From Rallus limicola (lineage: Eukaryota > Chordata > Aves > Gruiformes > Rallidae), in assembly GCA_022605955.1 (NCBI GenBank), contig JAKCOZ010000579.1:57391-121390 (forward strand): 64,000 nt of DNA, written 5' to 3'. Every line of letters starts with the position of its first letter. Position 1 is the stretch's first letter. Positions 51,001-63,843 of the stretch are shown piece by piece. The notes under the pieces were generated by a model that was not told the origin of the DNA, made no database searches, and was given only the letters and a program-made list of their open reading frames with translations. The position numbers were made by a program, and so were the translations under genes.

Positions 51001-51567
51001 AGTTCAAAACATGCTAAACGTCCAGCAATAACTCCCAAAGTAAAGAAGCTAGGCCTGAAAGGCATAGCTTGTCTGAAACCTCCTAACAGGACACACGAGC
51101 AGACCCTGTCACTTTGGCTCTCAGCCTTTTCCTTTGCCTGGAAAGAGGGAACATGCCTGGAACCTCCTACGGTGCTTTTCTCGGCCCTAGCAGACTGCAG
51201 TTCAAAACATGCTAAACGTCCAGCAGTAACTCCCAAAGTAAAGAAGCTAGGCCTGAAAGGCATAGCTTGTCTGAAACCTCCTAACAGGACACACGAGCAG
51301 ACCCTGTCACTTTGGCTCTCAGCCTTTTCCTTTGCCTGGAAAGAGGGAACATGCCTGGAACCTCCTACGGTGCTTTTCTCGGCCCTAGCAGACTGCAGTT
51401 CAAAACATGCTAAACGTCCAGCAATAACTCCCAAAGTAAAGAAGCTAGGCCTGAAAGGCATAGCTTGTCTGAAACCTCCTAACAGGACACACCAGCAGAC
51501 CCTGTCACTTTGGCTCTCAGCCTTTTCCTTTGCCTGGAAAGAGGGAACATGCCTGGAACCTCCTATG
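48004..51567 (+). repeat. 18-monomer spacing unit, variant haplotype (3564 bp)
   Basis: The anchor GCGAGG at 48080 and the next at 51644 are 3564 bp apart. The anchor monomer here is a different haplotype from the one at 19-33 kb: it also carries CCCTAGAAG and ACACAAGCAG, and AAAGGTCC follows in the very next monomer (48247, 167 bp) and not two monomers on. Private changes are TTTTCTTGGCC near 49005, GGAAGATGCC near 49172, CATTTGCC at 49944, CATACTAAAC near 50024 and AAAGCAAAG at 50645. Confidence 0.75.
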
Positions 51568-54500
51568 GTGCTTTTCTCGGCCCTAGAAGACTGCAGTTCA
51601 AAACATGCTAAACGTCCAGCAATAACTCCCAAAGTAAAGAAGCGAGGCCTGAAAGGCATAGCTTGTCTGAAACCTCCTAACAGGACACACAAGCAGACCC
51701 TGTCACTTTGGCTCTCAGCCTTTTCCTTTGCCTGGAAAGAGGGAACATGCCTGGAACCTCCTACGGTGCTTTTCTCGGCCCTAGCAGACTGCAGTTCAAA
51801 ACATGCTAAAGGTCCAGCAGTAACTCCCAAAGTAAAGAAGCTAGGCCTGAAAGGCATAGCTTGTCTGAAACCTCCTAACAGGACACACGAGCAGACCCTG
51901 TCACTTTGGCTCTCAGCCTTTTCCTTTGCCTGGAAAGAGGGAACATGCCTGGAACCTCCTACGGTGCTTTTCTCGGCCCTAGCAGACTGCAGTTCAAAAC
52001 ATGCTAAACGTCCAGCAATAACTCCCAAAGTAAAGAAGCTAGGCCTGAAAGGCATAGCTCGTCTGAAACCTCCTAACAGGACACACGAGCAGACCCTGTC
52101 ACTTTGGCTCTCAGCCTTTTCCTTTGCCTGGAAAGAGGGAACATGCCTGGAACCTCCTACGGTGCTTTTCTCGGCCCTAGCAGACTGCAGTTCAAAACAT
52201 GCTAAACGTCCAGCAATAACTCCCAAAGTAAAGAAGCTAGGCCTGAAAGGCATAGCTCGTCTGAAACCTCCTAACAGGACACACGAGCAGACCCTGTCAC
52301 TTTGGCTCTCAGCCTTTTCCTTTGCCTGGAAAGAGGGAACATGCCTGGAACCTCCTACGGTGCTTTTCTCGGCCCTAGCAGACTGCAGTTCAAAACATGC
52401 TAAACGTCCAGCAATAACTCCCAAAGTAAAGAAGCTAGGCCTGAAAGGCATAGCTCGTCTGAAACCTCCTAACAGGACACACGAGCAGACCCTGTCACTT
52501 TGGCTCTCAGCCTTTTCCTTTGCCTGGAAAGAGGGAACATGCCTGGAACCTCCTACGGTGCTTTTCTCGGCCCTAGCAGACTGCAGTTCAAAACATGCTA
52601 AACGTCCAGCAATAACTCCCAAAGTAAAGAAGCTAGGCCTGAAAGGCATAGCTTGTCTGAAACCTCCTAACAGGACACACGAGCAGACCCTGTCACTTTG
52701 GCTCTCAGCCTTTTCCTTTGCCTGGAAAGAGGGAACATGCCTGGAACCTCCTACGGTGCTTTTCTCGGCCCTAGCAGACTGCAGTTCAAAACATGCTAAA
52801 CGTCCAGCAATAACTCCCAAAGTAAAGAAGCTAGGCCTGAAAGGCATAGCTCGTCTGAAACCTCCTAACAGGACACACGAGCAGACCCTGTCACTTTGGC
52901 TCTCAGCCTTTTCCTTTGCCTGGAAAGAGGGAACATGCCTGGAACCTCCTACGGTGCTTTTCTCGGCCCTAGCAGACTGCAGTTCAAAACATGCTAAACG
53001 TCCAGCAATAACTCCCAAAGTAAAGAAGCTAGGCCTGAAAGGCATAGCTTGTCTGAAACCTCCTAACAGGACACACCAGCAGACCCTGTCACTTTGGCTC
53101 TCAGCCTTTTCCTTTGCCTGGAAAGAGGGAACATGCCTGGAACCTCCTACGGTGCTTTTCTCGGCCCTAGCAGACTGCAGTTCAAAACATGCTAAACGTC
53201 CAGCAATAACTCCCAAAGTAAAGAAGCGAGGCCTGAAAGGCATAGCTTGTCTGAAACCTCCTAACAGGACACACAAGCAGACCCTGTCACTTTGGCTCTC
53301 AGCCTTTTCCTTTGCCTGGAAAGAGGGAACATGCCTGGAACCTCCTACGGTGCTTTTCTCGGCCCTAGCAGACTGCAGTTCAAAACATGCTAAAGGTCCA
53401 GCAGTAACTCCCAAAGTAAAGAAGCTAGGCCTGAAAGGCATAGCTTGTCTGAAACCTCCTAACAGGACACACCAGCAGACCCTGTCACTTTGGCTCTCAG
53501 CCTTTTCCTTTGCCTGGAAAGAGGGAACATGCCTGGAACCTCCTACGGTGCTTTTCTCGGCCCTAGCAGACTGCAGTTCAAAACATGCTAAACGTCCAGC
53601 AATAACTCCCAAAGTAAAGAAGCTAGGCCTGAAAGGCATAGCTCGTCTGAAACCTCCTAACAGGACACACGAGCAGACCCTGTCACTTTGGCTCTCAGCC
53701 TTTTCCTTTGCCTGGAAAGAGGGAACATGCCTGGAACCTCCTACGGTGCTTTTCTCGGCCCTAGCAGACTGCAGTTCAAAACATGCTAAACGTCCAGCAA
53801 TAACTCCCAAAGTAAAGAAGCTAGGCCTGAAAGGCATAGCTTGTCTGAAACCTCCTAACAGGACACACGAGCAGACCCTGTCACTTTGGCTCTCAGCCTT
53901 TTCCTTTGCCTGGAAAGAGGGAACATGCCTGGAACCTCCTACGGTGCTTTTCTCGGCCCTAGCAGACTGCAGTTCAAAACATGCTAAACGTCCAGCAATA
54001 ACTCCCAAAGTAAAGAAGCTAGGCCTGAAAGGCATAGCTCGTCTGAAACCTCCTAACAGGACACACGAGCAGACCCTGTCACTTTGGCTCTCAGCCTTTT
54101 CCTTTGCCTGGAAAGAGGGAACATGCCTGGAACCTCCTACGGTGCTTTTCTCGGCCCTAGCAGACTGCAGTTCAAAACATGCTAAACGTCCAGCAATAAC
54201 TCCCAAAGTAAAGAAGCTAGGCCTGAAAGGCATAGCTTGTCTGAAACCTCCTAACAGGACACACGAGCAGACCCTGTCACTTTGGCTCTCAGCCTTTTCC
54301 TTTGCCTGGAAAGAGGGAACATGCCTGGAACCTCCTACGGTGCTTTTCTCGGCCCTAGCAGACTGCAGTTCAAAACATGCTAAACGTCCAGCAATAACTC
54401 CCAAAGTAAAGAAGCTAGGCCTGAAAGGCATAGCTTGTCTGAAACCTCCTAACAGGACACACGAGCAGACCCTGTCACTTTGGCTCTCAGCCTTTTCCTT

Positions 54501-55329
54501 TGCCTGGAAAGAGGGAACATGCCTGGAACCTCCTACGGTGCTTTTCTCGGCCCTAGCAGACTGCAGTTCAAAACATGCTAAACGTCCAGCAATAACTCCC
54601 AAAGTAAAGAAGCTAGGCCTGAAAGGCATAGCTTGTCTGAAACCTCCTAACAGGACACACGAGCAGACCCTGTCACTTTGGCTCTCAGCCTTTTCCTTTG
54701 CCTGGAAAGAGGGAACATGCCTGGAACCTCCTACGGTGCTTTTCTCGGCCCTAGCAGACTGCAGTTCAAAACATGCTAAACATCCAGCAATAACTCCCAA
54801 AGTAAAGAAGCTAGGCCTGAAAGGCATAGCTCGTCTGAAACCTCCTAACAGGACACACGAGCAGACCCTGTCACTTTGGCTCTCAGCCTTTTCCTTTGCC
54901 TGGAAAGAGGGAACATGCCTGGAACCTCCTACGGTGCTTTTCTCGGCCCTAGCAGACTGCAGTTCAAAACATGCTAAACGTCCAGCAATAACTCCCAAAG
55001 TAAAGAAGCTAGGCCTGAAAGGCATAGCTTGTCTGAAACCTCCTAACAGGACACACGAGCAGACCCTGTCACTTTGGCTCTCAGCCTTTTCCTTTGCCTG
55101 GAAAGAGGGAACATGCCTGGAACCTCCTACGGTGCTTTTCTCGGCCCTAGCAGACTGCAGTTCAAAACATGCTAAACGTCCAGCAATAACTCCCAAAGTA
55201 AAGAAGCTAGGCCTGAAAGGCATAGCTTGTCTGAAACCTCCTAACAGGACACACGAGCAGACCCTGTCACTTTGGCTCTCAGCCTTTTCCTTTGCCTGGA
55301 AAGAGGGAACATGCCTGGAACCTCCTACG
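50578..55329 (+). repeat. 24-monomer block, first copy (4752 bp)
   Basis: The markers are AAAGCAAAG 50645, CCTATGG 51566, CCCTAGAAG 51587, GCGAGG 51644, AAAGGTCC 51811, CCAGCAG 53077, ACACAAG 53275 and AAACATCC 54782. Each has a counterpart 4752 bp (24 x 198) downstream. It also holds a second anchor pair (GCGAGG 53228, AAAGGTCC 53395) that the downstream copy lacks. Its first five monomers overlap the 18-monomer spacing unit, because the two periodicities share markers. Confidence 0.8.
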
Positions 55330-58300
55330 GTGCTTTTCTCGGCCCTAGCAGACTGCAGTTCAAAACATGCTAAACGTCCAGCAGTAACTCCCAAAGCAAA
55401 GAAGCTAGGCCTGAAAGGCATAGCTTGTCTGAAACCTCCTAACAGGACACACGAGCAGACCCTGTCACTTTGGCTCTCAGCCTTTTCCTTTGCCTGGAAA
55501 GAGGGAACATGCCTGGAACCTCCTACGGTGCTTTTCTCGGCCCTAGCAGACTGCAGTTCAAAACATGCTAAACGTCCAGCAATAACTCCCAAAGTAAAGA
55601 AGCTAGGCCTGAAAGGCATAGCTTGTCTGAAACCTCCTAACAGGACACACGAGCAGACCCTGTCACTTTGGCTCTCAGCCTTTTCCTTTGCCTGGAAAGA
55701 GGGAACATGCCTGGAACCTCCTACGGTGCTTTTCTCGGCCCTAGCAGACTGCAGTTCAAAACATGCTAAACGTCCAGCAATAACTCCCAAAGTAAAGAAG
55801 CTAGGCCTGAAAGGCATAGCTTGTCTGAAACCTCCTAACAGGACACACGAGCAGACCCTGTCACTTTGGCTCTCAGCCTTTTCCTTTGCCTGGAAAGAGG
55901 GAACATGCCTGGAACCTCCTACGGTGCTTTTCTCGGCCCTAGCAGACTGCAGTTCAAAACATGCTAAACGTCCAGCAGTAACTCCCAAAGTAAAGAAGCT
56001 AGGCCTGAAAGGCATAGCTTGTCTGAAACCTCCTAACAGGACACACGAGCAGACCCTGTCACTTTGGCTCTCAGCCTTTTCCTTTGCCTGGAAAGAGGGA
56101 ACATGCCTGGAACCTCCTACGGTGCTTTTCTCGGCCCTAGCAGACTGCAGTTCAAAACATGCTAAACGTCCAGCAATAACTCCCAAAGTAAAGAAGCTAG
56201 GCCTGAAAGGCATAGCTTGTCTGAAACCTCCTAACAGGACACACCAGCAGACCCTGTCACTTTGGCTCTCAGCCTTTTCCTTTGCCTGGAAAGAGGGAAC
56301 ATGCCTGGAACCTCCTATGGTGCTTTTCTCGGCCCTAGAAGACTGCAGTTCAAAACATGCTAAACGTCCAGCAATAACTCCCAAAGTAAAGAAGCGAGGC
56401 CTGAAAGGCATAGCTTGTCTGAAACCTCCTAACAGGACACACAAGCAGACCCTGTCACTTTGGCTCTCAGCCTTTTCCTTTGCCTGGAAAGAGGGAACAT
56501 GCCTGGAACCTCCTACGGTGCTTTTCTCGGCCCTAGCAGACTGCAGTTCAAAACATGCTAAAGGTCCAGCAGTAACTCCCAAAGTAAAGAAGCTAGGCCT
56601 GAAAGGCATAGCTTGTCTGAAACCTCCTAACAGGACACACGAGCAGACCCTGTCACTTTGGCTCTCAGCCTTTTCCTTTGCCTGGAAAGAGGGAACATGC
56701 CTGGAACCTCCTACGGTGCTTTTCTCGGCCCTAGCAGACTGCAGTTCAAAACATGCTAAACGTCCAGCAATAACTCCCAAAGTAAAGAAGCTAGGCCTGA
56801 AAGGCATAGCTCGTCTGAAACCTCCTAACAGGACACACGAGCAGACCCTGTCACTTTGGCTCTCAGCCTTTTCCTTTGCCTGGAAAGAGGGAACATGCCT
56901 GGAACCTCCTACGGTGCTTTTCTCGGCCCTAGCAGACTGCAGTTCAAAACATGCTAAACGTCCAGCAATAACTCCCAAAGTAAAGAAGCTAGGCCTGAAA
57001 GGCATAGCTCGTCTGAAACCTCCTAACAGGACACACGAGCAGACCCTGTCACTTTGGCTCTCAGCCTTTTCCTTTGCCTGGAAAGAGGGAACATGCCTGG
57101 AACCTCCTACGGTGCTTTTCTCGGCCCTAGCAGACTGCAGTTCAAAACATGCTAAACGTCCAGCAATAACTCCCAAAGTAAAGAAGCTAGGCCTGAAAGG
57201 CATAGCTCGTCTGAAACCTCCTAACAGGACACACGAGCAGACCCTGTCACTTTGGCTCTCAGCCTTTTCCTTTGCCTGGAAAGAGGGAACATGCCTGGAA
57301 CCTCCTACGGTGCTTTTCTCGGCCCTAGCAGACTGCAGTTCAAAACATGCTAAACGTCCAGCAATAACTCCCAAAGTAAAGAAGCTAGGCCTGAAAGGCA
57401 TAGCTTGTCTGAAACCTCCTAACAGGACACACGAGCAGACCCTGTCACTTTGGCTCTCAGCCTTTTCCTTTGCCTGGAAAGAGGGAACATGCCTGGAACC
57501 TCCTACGGTGCTTTTCTCGGCCCTAGCAGACTGCAGTTCAAAACATGCTAAACGTCCAGCAATAACTCCCAAAGTAAAGAAGCTAGGCCTGAAAGGCATA
57601 GCTCGTCTGAAACCTCCTAACAGGACACACGAGCAGACCCTGTCACTTTGGCTCTCAGCCTTTTCCTTTGCCTGGAAAGAGGGAACATGCCTGGAACCTC
57701 CTACGGTGCTTTTCTCGGCCCTAGCAGACTGCAGTTCAAAACATGCTAAACGTCCAGCAATAACTCCCAAAGTAAAGAAGCTAGGCCTGAAAGGCATAGC
57801 TTGTCTGAAACCTCCTAACAGGACACACCAGCAGACCCTGTCACTTTGGCTCTCAGCCTTTTCCTTTGCCTGGAAAGAGGGAACATGCCTGGAACCTCCT
57901 ACGGTGCTTTTCTCGGCCCTAGCAGACTGCAGTTCAAAACATGCTAAACGTCCAGCAATAACTCCCAAAGTAAAGAAGCTAGGCCTGAAAGGCATAGCTT
58001 GTCTGAAACCTCCTAACAGGACACACAAGCAGACCCTGTCACTTTGGCTCTCAGCCTTTTCCTTTGCCTGGAAAGAGGGAACATGCCTGGAACCTCCTAC
58101 GGTGCTTTTCTCGGCCCTAGCAGACTGCAGTTCAAAACATGCTAAACGTCCAGCAGTAACTCCCAAAGTAAAGAAGCTAGGCCTGAAAGGCATAGCTTGT
58201 CTGAAACCTCCTAACAGGACACACGAGCAGACCCTGTCACTTTGGCTCTCAGCCTTTTCCTTTGCCTGGAAAGAGGGAACATGCCTGGAACCTCCTACGG

Positions 58301-60081
58301 TGCTTTTCTCGGCCCTAGCAGACTGCAGTTCAAAACATGCTAAACGTCCAGCAATAACTCCCAAAGTAAAGAAGCTAGGCCTGAAAGGCATAGCTCGTCT
58401 GAAACCTCCTAACAGGACACACGAGCAGACCCTGTCACTTTGGCTCTCAGCCTTTTCCTTTGCCTGGAAAGAGGGAACATGCCTGGAACCTCCTACGGTG
58501 CTTTTCTCGGCCCTAGCAGACTGCAGTTCAAAACATGCTAAATGTCCAGCAATAACTCCCAAAGTAAAGAAGCTAGGCCTGAAAGGCATAGCTTGTCTGA
58601 AACCTCCTAAGAAGACACACGAGCAGACCCTGTCACTTTGGCTCTCAGCCTTTTCCTTTGCCTGGAAAGAGGGAACATGCCTGGAACCTCCTACGGTGCT
58701 TTTCTCGGCCCTAGCAGACTGCAGTTCAAAACATGCTAAACGTCCAGCAATAACTCCCAAAGTAAAGAAGCTAGGCCTGAAAGGCATAGCTCGTCTGAAA
58801 CCTCCTAACAGGACACACGAGCAGACCCTGTCACTTTGGCTCTCAGCCTTTTCCTTTGCCTGGAAAGAGGGAACATGCCTGGAACCTCCTACGGTGCTTT
58901 TCTCGGCCCTAGCAGACTGCAGTTCAAAACATGCTAAACGTCCAGCAATAACTCCCAAAGTAAAGAAGCTAGGCCTGAAAGGCATAGCTTGTCTGAAACC
59001 TCCTAACAGGACACACGAGCAGACCCTGTCACTTTGGCTCTCAGCCTTTTCCTTTGCCTGGAAAGAGGGAACATGCCTGGAACCTCCTACGGTGCTTTTC
59101 TCGGCCCTAGCAGACTGCAGTTCAAAACATGCTAAACGTCCAGCAATAACTCCCAAAGTAAAGAAGCTAGGCCTGAAAGGCATAGCTTGTCTGAAACCTC
59201 CTAACAGGACACACGAGCAGACCCTGTCACTTTGGCTCTCAGCCTTTTCCTTTGCCTGGAAAGAGGGAACATGCCTGGAACCTCCTACGGTGCTTTTCTC
59301 GGCCCTAGCAGACTGCAGTTCAAAACATGCTAAACGTCCAGCAATAACTCCCAAAGTAAAGAAGCTAGGCCTGAAAGGCATAGCTTGTCTGAAACCTCCT
59401 AACAGGACACACGAGCAGACCCTGTCACTTTGGCTCTCAGCCTTTTCCTTTGCCTGGAAAGAGGGAACATGCCTGGAACCTCCTACGGTGCTTTTCTCGG
59501 CCCTAGCAGACTGCAGTTCAAAACATGCTAAACATCCAGCAATAACTCCCAAAGTAAAGAAGCTAGGCCTGAAAGGCATAGCTCGTCTGAAACCTCCTAA
59601 CAGGACACACGAGCAGACCCTGTCACTTTGGCTCTCAGCCTTTTCCTTTGCCTGGAAAGAGGGAACATGCCTGGAACCTCCTACGGTGCTTTTCTCGGCC
59701 CTAGCAGACTGCAGTTCAAAACATGCTAAACGTCCAGCAATAACTCCCAAAGTAAAGAAGCTAGGCCTGAAAGGCATAGCTTGTCTGAAACCTCCTAACA
59801 GGACACACGAGCAGACCCTGTCACTTTGGCTCTCAGCCTTTTCCTTTGCCTGGAAAGAGGGAACATGCCTGGAACCTCCTACGGTGCTTTTCTCGGCCCT
59901 AGCAGACTGCAGTTCAAAACATGCTAAACGTCCAGCAATAACTCCCAAAGTAAAGAAGCTAGGCCTGAAAGGCATAGCTCGTCTGAAACCTCCTAACAGG
60001 ACACACGAGCAGACCCTGTCACTTTGGCTCTCAGCCTTTTCCTTTGCCTGGAAAGAGGGAACATGCCTGGAACCTCCTACG
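55330..60081 (+). repeat. 24-monomer block, second copy (4752 bp), with lost markers
   Basis: The counterparts are AAAGCAAAG 55397, CCTATGG 56318, CCCTAGAAG 56339, GCGAGG 56396, AAAGGTCC 56563, CCAGCAG 57829, ACACAAG 58027 and AAACATCC 59534. At 57980 and 58147, where the first copy has GCGAGG and AAAGGTCC, this copy has consensus bases, although ACACAAG between them and the A-to-G at 58156 remain. A private double change (CTAAGAAGAC, 58611 and 58613) and AAATGTCC (58543) are also present. Confidence 0.8.
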
Positions 60082-63000
60082 GTGCTTTTCTCGGCCCTAG
60101 CAGACTGCAGTTCACAACATGCTAAACGTCCAGCAATAACTCCCAAAGTAAAGAAGCTAGGCCTGAAAGGCATAGCTTGTCTGAAACCTCCTAACAGGAC
60201 ACACGAGCAGACCCTGTCACTTTGGCTCTCAGCCTTTTCCTTTGCCTGGAAAGAGGGAACATGCCTGGAACCTCCTACGGTGCTTTTCTCGGCCCTAGCA
60301 GACTGCAGTTCAAAACATGCTAAACGTCCAGCAATAACTCCCAAAGTAAAGAAGCTAGGCCTGAAAGGCATAGCTTGTCTGAAACCTCCTAACAGGACAC
60401 ACGAGCAGACCCTGTCACTTTGGCTCTCAGCCTTTTCCTTTGCCTGGAAAGAGGGAACATGCCTGGAACCTCCTACGGTGCTTTTCTCGGCCCTAGCAGA
60501 CTGCAGTTCAAAACATGCTAAACGTCCAGCAGTAACTCCCAAAGTAAAGAAGCGAGGCCTGAAAGGCATAGCTTGTCTGAAACCTCCTAACAGGACACAC
60601 GAGCAGACCCTGTCACTTTGGCTCTCAGCCTTTTCCTTTGCCTGGAAAGAGGGAACATGCCTGGAACCTCCTACGGTGCTTTTCTCGGCCCTAGCAGACT
60701 GCAGTTCAAAACATGCTAAACGTCCAGCAATAACTCCCAAAGTAAAGAAGCTAGGCCTGAAAGGCATAGCTTGTCTGAAACCTCCTAACAGGACACACGA
60801 GCAGACCCTGTCACTTTGGCTCTCAGCCTTTTCCTTTGCCTGGAAAGAGGGAACATGCCTGGAACCTCCTACGGTGCTTTTCTCGGCCCTAGCAGACTGC
60901 AGTTCAAAACATGCTAAACGTCCAGCAATAACTCCCAAAGTAAAGAAGCTAGGCCTGAAAGGCATAGCTCGTCTGAAACCTCCTAACAGGACACACGAGC
61001 AGACCCTGTCACTTTGGCTCTCAGCCTTTTCCTTTGCCTGGAAAGAGGGAACATGCCTGGAACCTCCTACGGTGCTTTTCTCGGCCCTAGCAGACTGCAG
61101 TTCAAAACATGCTAAACGTCCAGCAATAACTCCCAAAGTAAAGAAGCTAGGCCTGAAAGGCATAGCTTGTCTGAAACCTCCTAACAGGACACACGAGCAG
61201 ACCCTGTCACTTTGGCTCTCAGCCTTTTCCTTTGCCTGGAAAGAGGGAACATGCCTGGAACCTCCTACGGTGCTTTTCTCGGCCCTAGCAGACTGCAGTT
61301 CAAAACATGCTAAACGTCCAGCAATAACTCCCAAAGTAAAGAAGCTAGGCCTGAAAGGCATAGCTCGTCTGAAACCTCCTAACAGGACACACGAGCAGAC
61401 CCTGTCACTTTGGCTCTCAGCCTTTTCCTTTGCCTGGAAAGAGGGAACATGCCTGGAACCTCCTACGGTGCTTTTCTCGGCCCTAGCAGACTGCAGTTCA
61501 AAACATGCTAAACGTCCAGCAATAACTCCCAAAGTAAAGAAGCTAGGCCTGAAAGGCATAGCTTGTCTGAAACCTCCTAACAGGACACACGAGCAGACCC
61601 TGTCACTTTGGCTCTCAGCCTTTTCCTTTGCCTGGAAAGAGGGAACATGCCTGGAACCTCCTACGGTGCTTTTCTCGGCCCTAGCAGACTGCAGTTCAAA
61701 ACATGCTAAACGTCCAGCAGTAACTCCCAAAGTAAAGAAGCTAGGCCTGAAAGGCATAGCTCGTCTGAAACCTCCTAACAGGACACACGAGCAGACCCTG
61801 TCACTTTGGCTCTCAGCCTTTTCCTTTGCCTGGAAAGAGGGAACATGCCTGGAACCTCCTACGGTGCTTTTCTCGGCCCTAGCAGACTGCAGTTCAAAAC
61901 ATGCTAAACGTCCAGCAATAACTCCCAAAGTAAAGAAGCTAGGCCTGAAAGGCATAGCTTGTCTGAAACCTCCTAACAGGACACACGAGCAGACCCTGTC
62001 ACTTTGGCTCTCAGCCTTTTCCTTTGCCTGGAAAGAGGGAACATGCCTGGAACCTCCTACGGTGCTTTTCTCGGCCCTAGCAGACTGCAGTTCAAAACAT
62101 GCTAAACGTCCAGCAATAACTCCCAAAGTAAAGAAGCTAGGCCTGAAAGGCATAGCTCGTCTGAAACCTCCTAACAGGACACACGAGCAGACCCTGTCAC
62201 TTTGGCTCTCAGCCTTTTCCTTTGCCTGGAAAGAGGGAACATGCCTGGAACCTCCTACGGTGCTTTTCTCGGCCCTAGCAGACTGCAGTTCAAAACATGC
62301 TAAACGTCCAGCAATAACTCCCAAAGTAAAGAAGCTAGGCCTGAAAGGCATAGCTTGTCTGAAACTTCCTAACAGGACACACGAGCAGACCCTGTCACTT
62401 TGGCTCTCAGCCTTTTCCTTTGCCTGGAAAGAGGGAACATGCCTGGAACCTCCTACGGTGCTTTTCTCGGCCCTAGCAGACTGCAGTTCAAAACATGCTA
62501 AACGTCCAGCAATAACTCCCAAAGTAAAGAAGCTAGGCCTGAAAGGCATAGCTTGTCTGAAACCTCCTAACAGGACACACGAGCAGACCCTGTCACTTTG
62601 GCTCTCAGCCTTTTCCTTTGCCTGGAAAGAGGGAACATGCCTGGAACCTCCTACGGTGCTTTTCTCGGCCCTAGCAGAATGCAGTTCACAACATGCTAAA
62701 CGTCCAGCAATAACTCCCAAAGTAAAGAAGCTAGGCCTGAAAGGCATAGCTTGTCTGAAACCTCCTAACAGGACACACGAGCAGACCCTGTCACTTTGGC
62801 TCTCAGCCTTTTCCTTTGCCTGGAAAGAGGGAACATGCCTGGAACCTCCTACGGTGCTTTTCTCGGCCCTAGCAGACTGCAGTTCAAAACATGCTAAACG
62901 TCCAGCAATAACTCCCAAAGTAAAGAAGCTAGGCCTGAAAGGCATAGCTTGTCTGAAACCTCCTAACAGGACACACGAGCAGACCCTGTCACTTTGGCTC

Positions 63001-63843
63001 TCAGCCTTTTCCTTTGCCTGGAAAGAGGGAACATGCCTGGAACCTCCTACGGTGCTTTTCTCGGCCCTAGCAGACTGCAGTTCAAAACATGCTAAACGTC
63101 CAGCAGTAACTCCCAAAGTAAAGAAGCTAGGCCTGAAAGGCATAGCTTGTCTGAAACCTCCTAACAGGACACACGAGCAGACCCTGTCACTTTGGCTCTC
63201 AGCCTTTTCCTTTGCCTGGAAAGAGGGAACATGCCTGGAACCTCCTACGGTGCTTTTCTCGGCCCTAGCAGACTGCAGTTCAAAACATGCTAAACGTCCA
63301 GCAATAACTCCCAAAGTAAAGAAGCTAGGCCTGAAAGGCATAGCTTGTCTGAAACCTCCTAACAGGACACACGAGCAGACCCTGTCACTTTGGCTCTCAG
63401 CCTTTTCCTTTGCCTGGAAAGAGGGAACATGCCTGAAACCTCCTACGGTGCTTTTCTCGGCCCTAGCAGACTGCAGTTCAAAACATGCTAAACGTCCAGC
63501 AATAACTCCCAAAGTAAAGAAGCTAGGCCTGAAAGGCATAGCTTGTCTGAAACCTCCTAACAGGACACACCAGCAGACCCTGTCACTTTGGCTCTCAGCC
63601 TTTTCCTTTGCCTGGAAAGAGGGAACATGCCTGCAACCTCCTACGGTGCTTTTCTCGGCCCTAGCAGACTGCAGTTCAAAACATGCTAAACGTCCAGCAA
63701 TAACTCCCAAAGTAAAGAAGCTAGGCCTGAAAGGCATAGCTTGTCTGAAACCTCCTAACAGGACACACGAGCAGACCCTGTCACTTTGGCTCTCAGCCTT
63801 TTCCTTTGCCTGGAAAGAGGGAACATGCCTGGAACCTCCTACG
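60082..63843 (+). repeat. Satellite segment to the last complete monomer
   Basis: These are nineteen monomers. Variants are TTCACAACATG near 60115 and again near 62690 (the latter with GCAGAATGCAG, which removes the PstI site), GCGAGG at 60554 with A-to-G in the same monomer, CGT monomers near 60.97, 61.36, 61.76 and 62.16 kb, GAAACTTCC near 62367, CCTGAAACC near 63436, and CCTGCAACC at 63634. The array continues beyond the window. Confidence 0.7.
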
